Below, piece after piece: positions 1-8,060 of a DNA stretch of 64,000 nucleotides. Source of the stretch: Candidatus Marithrix sp. Canyon 246. GTDB lineage: Bacteria > Pseudomonadota > Gammaproteobacteria > Beggiatoales > Beggiatoaceae. The stretch is taken from positions 1 through 64,000 of the forward strand of contig NZ_MCBX01000002.1 in NCBI RefSeq assembly GCF_001723685.1, given 5' to 3'. A program made the translations under genes and the position numbers. The notes beneath the pieces are model-generated. The model saw only the letters and a program-made list of their open reading frames with translations, ran no database searches and was not told where the DNA came from. Position 1 is the first letter of the stretch, and each line of letters starts with the position of its first letter.

Positions 1-2
1 GT

Positions 3-1187
3 TTAATTGATGGTTTACGTGATGCTGTTAAAGCAGAATTGCCTCATTATATGGTACCTTCAGCTTTTGTTAGCTTAGAAAAAATGCCACTAACACCAAG
101 TGGTAAAATTGATCGACGTGCTTTGCCGGTTCCAATTGAAACTAAAACGGATTCTTTCATTGCACCTCGCGATAAATTGGAACAGCAATTAGCCGAGATT
201 TGGCAACAAGTATTGGGCGTTAATGCCATTAGTGTGGATGATAACTTTTTTGATTTAGGTGGGCATTCTTTATTAGCTATCACTTTGCTAGGTAAAATTG
301 AGCAAGCTTTTGATAAAGCTATATCAGTTATTAAACTGTTTCAAGCACCAACTATTGCAGAATTTGCTGATATATTACGTGATAAAGATCATACACCTAC
401 TTGGCGTGCATTGTTACCAATTCAAACTAAAGGTAAGCACAAACCATTGTTTTTTATAGGTTCTACTGATTATGCTCGTCTATTAGTGCCTTCGCTTGGT
501 AATGAACAACCAATATATGGTTTAAATATGTTTGGTTTGAATTCTGAAGAAATTTTAACCGTAGAAACTATGGCAACAGAGTATTTAAAAGAAATTCGCA
601 CTGTACAGCCAGAAGGTCCATATCATTTATGCGGATATTGTGCAGACGCGAAGGTGGCATTTGAAATGGCACAACAGCTAAAGAAACAAGGGCAAGAAGT
701 AGCATATTTAGGTTTTATTGATGTTAATTGGTATGCAGATTCATCACTTTCTCTGAATCAACGAGCTTCTAAATTAGGAAAAAATATCGCTAAATTTGGA
801 CCAAGTTTTATTACACATAAAATTAAGGCTAAATTAAAAGCTAAAAAAGAAGCAAAGATATTATCACAATCAGAACAGGATAAGCTACATTATGAACGTT
901 CAGGGGAAAGCTTACCACTACAATTACAACATCAATTCTTAATTAAGCAATTTTGGAATGCTTTGGATGATTATCAAGCTCAAACTTATTCAGGCAATTT
1001 GAACTTATTATTATCATCTGAATTAATTGCAGAATGGCAAATAGATAAAAGTTTCTCAGAACAAATACATAGTTTGGTGACAGGAACAGTGACAGTTGAT
1101 GAAGTGCCGAGATTTCATGATACACTATTTGTAGAACCACAAGTTAGTGCATTAGGAAGACAAATTAAATTGCATTTACAAATCTGA
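3..1187 (+). CDS. NRPS C-terminal part: adenylation end, carrier, thioesterase (5' cut)
   Basis: This is the last part of a non-ribosomal peptide synthetase, which builds a peptide on a phosphopantetheine arm and releases it through a thioesterase. The frame is open to the window edge, so the gene starts upstream. In order there are the end of an adenylation domain (PSGKIDRRALP, with the A10 lysine), a peptidyl carrier domain (DNFFDLGGHSLLA; the serine at 267-269 is the phosphopantetheine site) and a type I thioesterase over the last ~260 residues. The nucleophile elbow reads GYCADAK instead of GxSxG: cysteine (639-641) replaces serine and aspartate replaces the last glycine. A C-terminal histidine (RFHDTLF) is in the expected place. 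Cysteine thioesterases are known in a few NRPSs. The product cannot be predicted. Confidence 0.9.
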   Translation, partial: LIDGLRDAVKAELPHYMVPSAFVSLEKMPLTPSGKIDRRALPVPIETKTDSFIAPRDKLEQQLAEIWQQVLGVNAISVDDNFFDLGGHSLLAITLLGKIEQAFDKAISVIKLFQAPTIAEFADILRDKDHTPTWRALLPIQTKGKHKPLFFIGSTDYARLLVPSLGNEQPIYGLNMFGLNSEEILTVETMATEYLKEIRTVQPEGPYHLCGYCADAKVAFEMAQQLKKQGQEVAYLGFIDVNWYADSSLSLNQRASKLGKNIAKFGPSFITHKIKAKLKAKKEAKILSQSEQDKLHYERSGESLPLQLQHQFLIKQFWNALDDYQAQTYSGNLNLLLSSELIAEWQIDKSFSEQIHSLVTGTVTVDEVPRFHDTLFVEPQVSALGRQIKLHLQI

Positions 1188-1189
1188 TT

Positions 1190-1273
1190 TTTGCCTATAC
1201 TGAAGCTGGTGAAACTGTTGATGTAAAACGTGCGCGTAGTCATCTTAATAAATTGATTTACTCTTTGCAATGA
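1190..1273 (+). pseudogene. possible coding remnant, family unknown
   Basis: Directly after the synthetase stop a short open stretch without a start codon can be read (FAYTEAGETVDVKRARSHLN and on to a TGA). Its composition looks protein-like, but I do not recognise the family. The rest of the 228-base gap before the macroglobulin gene holds a CCTAGG-containing stretch resembling half of the palindromic element near 10.5-10.7 kb. Confidence 0.2.
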
Positions 1274-1415
1274 ATGATCTGAAGTTACCATGACAGTCGC
1301 TGATTGTGATGGTAATGATTGAACAATAGCCTAGGCATTCGTAGGTTTAAAATAATGTTCAAAAACCAAAAATAGTGCATAATAGTTGCTTGAAAATTGT
1401 ATTTGCATTGCGAGC

Positions 1416-4400
1416 ATGAAAATTATGAATGTTTTGAGATTTATAGTATTAATGTTGTTAGCGTCGCAGACGCTGGCATATAATAATCCTTTAAAAATAA
1501 TGAGGATAACGCCTAGTGGTAATGATGTTTTTAATCAGCGACAGATTGTTTTTACTTTTAATCAGTCTGTTGTTGCTCTAGGTAGAATGGAGCGCAAGGC
1601 TTCTGAAATTCCTATTTCTATTATTCCTTCTGTTGATTGTCAATGGCGTTGGTTGAATACTAATAGTTTGGCTTGCCAGTTAGGTGATGATACTGCTTTG
1701 AAGCCTGCTACTCGTTATAGTATTAATGTTAATCCCGGTATTATGACTGAGTCTCAGCAAACTATGGAGCATGAGAAGTATCATGAATTTATTACTCGTC
1801 GCCCTCAAGTTACTTATGCTTCTTTTGAATCATGGTTTGCGCCCGGTATGCCTAAGCTTCGAGTTGTTTTTAATCAAGCCGTATATCTAAACTCGGTTGA
1901 AAAGCATTTGTATTTTAAAGTGCCTGAACGTGTAGCTGTTAAAGTAGAATTGCCGGTTATTAGTGAGGATGATGATGAAGAAGATAAACCATTATCGCCT
2001 ACACTTTCCAGAGTTTGGTTAGTATCACCAACTGCATTATTAGCATTAAATCGTTCAGTTGATTTGATGGTTGAACCGGGCATTAAGTCTGGATTAGGTT
2101 CACAATTAGGTGTTGAACAAGATAGAGTTGTAAATTTCCAAACATTTCCCAAATTTAAATTCCTCGGTGTTGAATGCACTAAGAATAAAAATCATCGTTG
2201 TGATCCATTACGAAGTGTATCTTTAAAATTTTCTAGTCCAGTTATCAAGGAAGAGGTAAAAGAAAATTTACTAGTAATGCCCGACTTAGCAAATGGGCGT
2301 AGTGATTATGATCCTTGGGGAAGTCGTAGTGGCTATTCTAAGTTAAATTCTGTGCATTATAAAGATGATACTTATAAAATAAGTTTGCCAATACCTTTAA
2401 AAGCTTATCAGGATTATCATTTATATATCAATAGCCGTAATTTTCAAGATGAATTTGGTCGTAGTTTAGCAGATTCTCTTAATATTAAGTTTAAAACTGA
2501 TAATCGTGCGCCTCGGCATGTGTTTGAGCATCAATTGTCAGTTTTAGAAAAAGATATTGATAGTGATGTACCAATTTATGTTACCAATCTAAACAAATTG
2601 GATGTTTATTATCAAAAATTAACCAGTTCAGGTTGGGGTTCTCGACAATATAAAGGCTTATATCTACCTACTGTCAGAAATCTATCTTTTAAAACTCCGC
2701 TAGGAATTCGTGATTTATTAGATGAATCAACTGGTATTGTACAAGGTTACTTTAAGACTCGCCCTAATATTAATAATAAAAATGCCAAAACAGAAAATTG
2801 GTTTTTCAGCCAAATCACCCCGTTTCATATACAAGCTAAAGTCGGTTATCACAATACACTAGTTTGGGTGACAGATTTTGCTAGCGGCTTAGCTGTCAAA
2901 AATGCAACAGTATCCATTAGATTAGACACTTACGCGCCTGATAGTATAAACAAAGCCTTAACCAGCGTCGTTACTGATAAAAATGGAATGGCTTGGTTGC
3001 CCGGCACTAAAAATTTAGATCCTAAATTGAAATATAGTAGTGTTTATGGAACTGATCAGAAAGATCAACGCTTTTTTATTCAGGCTCAAAAAGGTGAAGA
3101 TATTGCCTTATTACCGCTGGATTCTCAATTCCGCGTTTCCGTTTATGAACTAACAGATTATAATATATATGCTTATCAGCGGCAGAAATATGGTCATATT
3201 AAGACTTGGGGCACTACCGCTCAAGGAATATATAAAGTTGGTGACACTGTACAATATAAATTATTAGTACGTAATCAAAGTAATAAGCAATTCGTGGCTG
3301 CACCATCTGATGGTTATAGTCTGCAAATTATGGATCCTACCGGCAAACTAGCTCATGAAGTTAAAGATTTCAGCCTCTCTGAATTTGGTGCTTATGATGG
3401 TGAATTTACTATTTCTAAAGCTGCCGCTGTTGGTTGGTATCAATTTAAATTAACTGCTAAATTTAAGGAAAAAGAAACTTGGCATCCCTTGCGAGTTTTG
3501 GTAAGTGATTTTACTCCTTCAGCGTTTAAAGTACGCACAGAGTTAAATGGTGAATTGTTCCATATTGGTGAAAAGGTTGAAATAAATACTGCCGCTAACT
3601 TACATGCAGGTGGACCATATGTAAATGCACAAACCAAAATTCGCGCCACTTTAAAACCAACTTATTTAGACACTCAAGATTTTCAATTCGATGTACTTAA
3701 TGGTGATGAAAAGAATGAAACTGTTTATAGTGTTGAAAATAAATGGATTGATGAAAAAGGTCAATTAACAACTAGCTTTACATTACCTGACAAGTCTGAA
3801 GTTTTATATGGCAAATTAACCGTAGAAAGTGCGGTGCGCGATGATCGCGGTAAACATGTTGCTAATAGCACCACTGCTAGTTATGTTGGGCGAGATCGTT
3901 TTGTTGGTTTGAAGGAAAAAAGTTGGTTATTGACTGCTAAAGAAACTGCTCAAGTCTCATTATTAGTAGTTGATGAATATACTAAACCAGTTAGCGGCAC
4001 TGATATTAATGTCAAAATTGAATATCAAGTTACCAAAGCGGCTCGTGTCAAAGGTGCTGGTAATGCTTATTTAACTCGTTATGAACATCAATGGGTAGAA
4101 ACAAATACTTGCAAACTTAAATCAGAAAATGCAGCAATTACATGCACATTCACACCTGAAAAAGCTGGTGCTTATAAAATAACTGCGACAATTAAAGATA
4201 CTAAAGATCGTAGCCATAGCACCGAATTGCATCAATGGGCTGCTGGTGAAGATTTTGTAATGTGGGAAACTGCGGCTGATAATAGTTTAGAAATTGTAGC
4301 TGAACGAGAAGATTATAAAGTTGGTGATATAGCACGTTATTTCGTTAAAAATCCTTATCCCGGAGCGCAAGCTTTAGTCACAATCGAACGTTTTGGTACA

Positions 4401-6986
4401 CTGAAATCTTGGGTGCAAACCTTAGAAAGCAGCATGGAAATTATTGAAGTGCCAGTAATACCAGATTATGTACCCGGCTTTTTTGTTTCTGTAACAGTAA
4501 TGTCACCGCGTCTTACTAAACCGATTGATAATAATCAAGTCGATTTAGGCAAACCAGCATTTCGTATGGGTTACGTCAAAACTGAAGTCAAAGATTCCTA
4601 TAAAGAATTAGTAGTAGCTATTGAAACTGATAAACCGGTTTATAAACCCGGTGAAGAAGTTACTATTGACTTACAAGCTCAAGCGCGTCACCCAGAGATG
4701 GCTGGAGAACCAATTGAATTAGCAGTAACTGTGCTTGATGAATCAGTGCTTGACTTATTAACAGATGGCAGAAAATACTTTGATCCTTATAAAGGTTTCT
4801 ATAGTCTTGACAGCTTAGATATGAAAAATTTCAGTCTGCTAATGAAACTAGTTGGGCGACAAAAATTTGAGAAAAAAGGTGCTAATGTTGGTGGTGATGG
4901 CAGTGCTTCTAATTTAAGTATGCGCTCATTATTTAAATTTGTTAGTTATTGGAATCCCTCAATAAAAACCGATGCAGAAGGTAAAGCTAAAATTAAGTTT
5001 ACAGTGCCTGATAATTTAACTGGTTGGCGCGTGTTAGTAATGGCAGTAACGCCGACTGATAAAATGGGTTTAACTGATGCTAATTTTAAAGTCAATCAAC
5101 CAATCGAAATTCGCTCAGCTTTACCTAATCAAGTATTAACCGGTGATAGTTTTGAAGCCAGCTTTAGTCTGATGAATCGCACTAATAGAATGCGTGAAAT
5201 TATGTTGACATTACAAGCAAAAGGTCCTGTTGTTATATCCAATGATAGTGGTGATATATTAAGACGTACCTATATGGTGAAAGCACAACCTTATAAACGT
5301 TATATTAAATGGTTGCCGCTCAAAGCTACTAAATCAGGTACGATTGAATTTTCTGCCACTGCTAGTGATGATGAAGAAAATGATGCTTTAGCCACAACTC
5401 TAACTATAAATAAACGTCGCCCATCAGTAACAGTTGCGACTTATGGCAGCAGCACCCAATCTAGCGTCACAGAATCAATAAATCAGACTGGATATTTAAA
5501 TGTTATTACCTCAGCTAGCGTCATTGGTGGAGTTGATAGTGCGTTTCAATATATGCGTGATTATCCATATAGTTGCTGGGAACAAAAACTCACCAAAGGC
5601 ACAATGGCATCGCACTATAATAAGTTAAATGCTTATGTATCTACGAGCTGGAAAGATAGCAATACATTACCAACTGATACGATCAAATTGGCTAAGGAAT
5701 ATCAAGCTCCTAATGGCGGCATGACTTACTTTATACCAACAGATCAAAATGTTAGCCCATATTTAAGTGCTTATACAGCTTTAGCCTTTAATTGGTTAGA
5801 TAAAACTCCTAAAGTGGTTGAGAATAAATTGCATGAATATCTATTAACATTATTAAGAAAAAATGTAATGCCAGATTTTTACTCCAAAGGCATGGCATCA
5901 ACAACACGTGCAGTAGCATTAGCCGCTTTAGCAAAACATGGTAAAATCACACGTCGTGACATCAGACGCTATCAAAGACATTTAAGACGTATGGACTTAT
6001 TTGGCAAATCACAATTTTTAGCGGCAGCCTTAGATGTTCCCGGCACTGGTAGAATTCGTACTAGCGTAGTAAATATGATATTATCCCATGCAAATCAAAC
6101 TGCTGGCAAAATTTCCTTTAATGAAAGCCTAGAAACAAGTTATAAACGCATATTATCCTCATCAGTGCGCACCCAATGCTCGATTTTAAGCAGCCTAAGT
6201 CGCTACCACGCAACAATGAAACATTCAAGCAATCTTGATGATGATATACCATTTAAAATAGTGCGAAACATTAAAGGCAAATGGAAAAACACTCAAGAAA
6301 GCATGTTTTGCATGAATGCGCTGACAGAATACGCCAAAGCCTATGAAAAAGATAAACCAGCAATGACAATACAAGCTTGGTTAGACAATGAAAAATTAGG
6401 AACAACCAGATTTGACAGCGTCAAAAACCCAGCAGTAAGCTTCAAACATGAGATTGTCAATAATGGTAAATTGAAAATCAAGCGTCAAGGAACAGGGCGT
6501 ATGTACTATACAGTACGGTTAAAATATGAATCCAAAACCAAGAATGCAATAAATGCTGGTATAGAAATAAACAGACAATACCATGTTGAACGCGATGGCA
6601 AATGGATAAAACTAACAACTCCAATGCAAATAAAAACCGGAGAACTAGTAAAAGTAGATATAAAACTATCCACCCCTGCTCCAAGATACTTTGTAGTAGT
6701 AGATGACGCAGTGCCCGGCGGCTTAGAACCAGTAAACCGAGACTTAGCCACCAGCTCCAAGATAGAAGCAGAAAACAACTCATGGCGTTTCTACCACCAC
6801 GAACTACGTCACCATGCAGTAAGATTCTACTCAGACTACCTACCAGCAGGTAACTACCACCTATCCTACGTAGCCCAAGCAATAGCTCCCGGCGAATTCA
6901 ACGTAATGCCAACCCATGCCGAAGAAATGTATGAACCGGATGTGTTTGGTAAAACTGAAACTGGAAGATTGATTGTGAAGCGGTAA
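1416..6986 (+). CDS. bacterial alpha-2-macroglobulin family protein
   Basis: A large exported protein of about 1,856 residues. Bacterial alpha-2-macroglobulins are periplasmic protease traps that link to an attacking protease through an internal thioester. A signal peptide is visible (hydrophobic stretch FIVLMLLAS, then LAYNN); there is no lipobox cysteine, so it is probably soluble in the periplasm rather than lipid-anchored. The thioester motif is present as YPYSCWEQ (cysteine codon 5574-5576, C-x-E-Q conserved), followed by the alpha-helical thioester domain. The N-terminal half has MG-type beta domains, including the bait-region-side MG2 type (VYRPGE-like KPVYKPGEEV). I chose the ATG at 1416 because the signal peptide follows it; 1425 is possible and an upstream TTG at 1386 is unlikely. 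PbpC, a common partner, is not adjacent. Its last codons are copied twice further on (see repeats). Confidence 0.9.
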   Translation: MKIMNVLRFIVLMLLASQTLAYNNPLKIMRITPSGNDVFNQRQIVFTFNQSVVALGRMERKASEIPISIIPSVDCQWRWLNTNSLACQLGDDTALKPATRYSINVNPGIMTESQQTMEHEKYHEFITRRPQVTYASFESWFAPGMPKLRVVFNQAVYLNSVEKHLYFKVPERVAVKVELPVISEDDDEEDKPLSPTLSRVWLVSPTALLALNRSVDLMVEPGIKSGLGSQLGVEQDRVVNFQTFPKFKFLGVECTKNKNHRCDPLRSVSLKFSSPVIKEEVKENLLVMPDLANGRSDYDPWGSRSGYSKLNSVHYKDDTYKISLPIPLKAYQDYHLYINSRNFQDEFGRSLADSLNIKFKTDNRAPRHVFEHQLSVLEKDIDSDVPIYVTNLNKLDVYYQKLTSSGWGSRQYKGLYLPTVRNLSFKTPLGIRDLLDESTGIVQGYFKTRPNINNKNAKTENWFFSQITPFHIQAKVGYHNTLVWVTDFASGLAVKNATVSIRLDTYAPDSINKALTSVVTDKNGMAWLPGTKNLDPKLKYSSVYGTDQKDQRFFIQAQKGEDIALLPLDSQFRVSVYELTDYNIYAYQRQKYGHIKTWGTTAQGIYKVGDTVQYKLLVRNQSNKQFVAAPSDGYSLQIMDPTGKLAHEVKDFSLSEFGAYDGEFTISKAAAVGWYQFKLTAKFKEKETWHPLRVLVSDFTPSAFKVRTELNGELFHIGEKVEINTAANLHAGGPYVNAQTKIRATLKPTYLDTQDFQFDVLNGDEKNETVYSVENKWIDEKGQLTTSFTLPDKSEVLYGKLTVESAVRDDRGKHVANSTTASYVGRDRFVGLKEKSWLLTAKETAQVSLLVVDEYTKPVSGTDINVKIEYQVTKAARVKGAGNAYLTRYEHQWVETNTCKLKSENAAITCTFTPEKAGAYKITATIKDTKDRSHSTELHQWAAGEDFVMWETAADNSLEIVAEREDYKVGDIARYFVKNPYPGAQALVTIERFGTLKSWVQTLESSMEIIEVPVIPDYVPGFFVSVTVMSPRLTKPIDNNQVDLGKPAFRMGYVKTEVKDSYKELVVAIETDKPVYKPGEEVTIDLQAQARHPEMAGEPIELAVTVLDESVLDLLTDGRKYFDPYKGFYSLDSLDMKNFSLLMKLVGRQKFEKKGANVGGDGSASNLSMRSLFKFVSYWNPSIKTDAEGKAKIKFTVPDNLTGWRVLVMAVTPTDKMGLTDANFKVNQPIEIRSALPNQVLTGDSFEASFSLMNRTNRMREIMLTLQAKGPVVISNDSGDILRRTYMVKAQPYKRYIKWLPLKATKSGTIEFSATASDDEENDALATTLTINKRRPSVTVATYGSSTQSSVTESINQTGYLNVITSASVIGGVDSAFQYMRDYPYSCWEQKLTKGTMASHYNKLNAYVSTSWKDSNTLPTDTIKLAKEYQAPNGGMTYFIPTDQNVSPYLSAYTALAFNWLDKTPKVVENKLHEYLLTLLRKNVMPDFYSKGMASTTRAVALAALAKHGKITRRDIRRYQRHLRRMDLFGKSQFLAAALDVPGTGRIRTSVVNMILSHANQTAGKISFNESLETSYKRILSSSVRTQCSILSSLSRYHATMKHSSNLDDDIPFKIVRNIKGKWKNTQESMFCMNALTEYAKAYEKDKPAMTIQAWLDNEKLGTTRFDSVKNPAVSFKHEIVNNGKLKIKRQGTGRMYYTVRLKYESKTKNAINAGIEINRQYHVERDGKWIKLTTPMQIKTGELVKVDIKLSTPAPRYFVVVDDAVPGGLEPVNRDLATSSKIEAENNSWRFYHHELRHHAVRFYSDYLPAGNYHLSYVAQAIAPGEFNVMPTHAEEMYEPDVFGKTETGRLIVKR

Positions 6987-7025
6987 CTAACCAAACCTGA
7001 CAGGTTTTAAAAACCTGTCAGGTTT
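6955..7025 (+). repeat. macroglobulin 3' tail plus palindrome, copy 1
   Basis: The last ten codons and stop of the macroglobulin gene followed by the palindrome at 6993-7025 (AAACCTGACAGGT, short A/T loop, inverted arm). The whole ~70-base block recurs at 7689-7759 and 9935-10002. The palindrome begins 7 bases after the stop and could act as a bidirectional terminator. Confidence 0.85.
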
Positions 7026-7050
7026 ATAAATTAAAAAGTAAGGAGCTTTT

Positions 7051-7305
7051 ATGTATATTCAACTTGAAGTTGAAGATAGTCATGCAGAACATCTATTGTT
7101 TTTACAAAAACGTTTAAATAAACCCTTGAGTGAAGTGCTAACTGCCGTTTTAGCTAGTGGCATTGATGCTCTGGTTGATAAACCAAAAGTAAAGACTAAG
7201 GGAGAGGCTTTAAACATTATGAAAAAATACCATCTCATCGGCTGTATGGATGAAGATGCTAATCTTTCGACTAATTACAAAGAAAAGTTGTGGAACCACG
7301 AATGA
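7051..7305 (+). CDS. antitoxin of a VapBC-type pair
   Basis: A small 84-residue protein with a good Shine-Dalgarno (AAGGAGC) 6 bases before its ATG. It overlaps the following PIN-domain gene by ATGA, the usual layout of a type II toxin-antitoxin operon. The N-terminal part (YIQLEVEDSHAEHLLFLQKR) suggests a ribbon-helix-helix-like or related antitoxin that would bind its own promoter and the toxin; I cannot assign an exact family. Its toxin is broken, so it may persist as a solitary antitoxin able to neutralise related PIN toxins. Confidence 0.65.
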   Translation: MYIQLEVEDSHAEHLLFLQKRLNKPLSEVLTAVLASGIDALVDKPKVKTKGEALNIMKKYHLIGCMDEDANLSTNYKEKLWNHE

Positions 7306-7680
7306 TTATTGCTGATAGTGGAAGTATGTGATTATGCCACGACCATTGATGAAACATTAATAACAACCATGCCAGTAGTTACTGAAGTTTGTTATTTATT
7401 ACAAAGCCGTTGTGGTTCAAGTTACGCAGAAAATTTTTTATTAGCACAAAACGATGGGCTATTTGAGCTTTTTACTATTGACGAAACCAAATTGGTTCAA
7501 ATAGCTAAATTGATGAATAAATATGCTGATTTGCCAATGGATTTAGCGGATGCCTCTTTAGTTATATTAGCAAATCACTTAGGACATGGACGAATTGTAT
7601 CTACAGATAAACGGGACTTTCATACTTATCGCTGGAAAAATACACAGCCATTTATTAATTTACTAGCAGATATTATTTGA
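7302..7680 (+). pseudogene. VapC-like PIN toxin, internally deleted and frameshifted
   Basis: The natural start overlaps the antitoxin stop (ATGA) and reads MIIADSGSM then TGA. The rest of a PIN-domain RNase (TTIDETLITTMPVVTEVCYL and on to LADASLVILANHLG and VSTDKRDFHTY) continues in the +1 frame. PIN toxins cleave RNA with four acidic residues: the first aspartate (ADSG), the VVTEV glutamate, LADAS aspartate and TDKRD aspartate are visible, but about 20-25 residues that normally follow the first strand are missing and the frame is lost. Translation from an internal TTG at 7309 would give a protein without the first catalytic aspartate. I infer a loss-of-function toxin. Confidence 0.75.
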
Positions 7681-7688
7681 CCAAGTAG

Positions 7689-7759
7689 TGAAAGTGGAAA
7701 ATTGATTGTGAAGCGGTAACTAACCAAACCTGACAGGTTTTAAAAACCTGTCAGGTTTA
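7689..7759 (+). repeat. macroglobulin 3' tail plus palindrome, copy 2
   Basis: Second copy of the block at 6955-7025, with a few changes (GAAAGTGG for GAAACTGG). It starts 8 bases after the PIN pseudogene stop, so copies 1 and 2 bracket the antitoxin/toxin pair. Confidence 0.85.
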
Positions 7760-7809
7760 CTAATGAGATATTTGAATATGGCAATAACAACAGAAACTCA
7801 GCAAAAAAA

Positions 7810-7895
7810 ATCCCTGCTTACATGCAATCCCTGTAGTTCTCTTGATAAATCTCAACACACCAAAAAAACTACATAGATTGCATATAATCAAGGAT
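7810..7895. repeat. inverted pair of the ATCCCTGCTTACATGCAATC repeat
   Basis: Left arm 7810-7838 (ATCCCTGCTTACATGCAATC then CCTGTAGTT) and a degenerate inverted right arm 7867-7895 separated by 28 bases form a long hairpin. Single or paired copies occur at 10402, 21256, 40051, 41834 and 42652. It looks like a small non-autonomous element. This is the main content of the gene-free stretch 7681-8060. Confidence 0.7.
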
Positions 7896-7933
7896 TTTTT
7901 ACACACTATAACATAGTATTAGCATGGAAATAT

Positions 7934-7960
7934 ATAAAAAAATAGCCCCTGCCGGGGGCT
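7934..7960 (-). terminator. rho-independent terminator of the metacaspase gene
   Basis: Read on the minus strand, a stem AGCCCC/GGGGCT with a CGGC-type loop is followed by ATTTTTTTAT. A second hairpin (CTGATTAG/CTAATCAG) lies just upstream of it at 7975-8000. Both lie 60-130 bases downstream of the metacaspase stop. Confidence 0.7.
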
Positions 7961-8060
7961 TCCACGCTAAAAATTTCTGATTAGCGAAAACTAATCAGAA
8001 AAAGAAACGAGATTCTAAATTTTAAAAGTTAAAAGGGTAAAAATGATAAATAATAAAGGG

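Noticed and set aside
7309-7680. Intact PIN toxin starting at a TTG
   Set aside because: The true ATGA-overlapping start with the first catalytic aspartate lies at 7302 and is out of frame with the rest; a TTG start would leave an incomplete active site.
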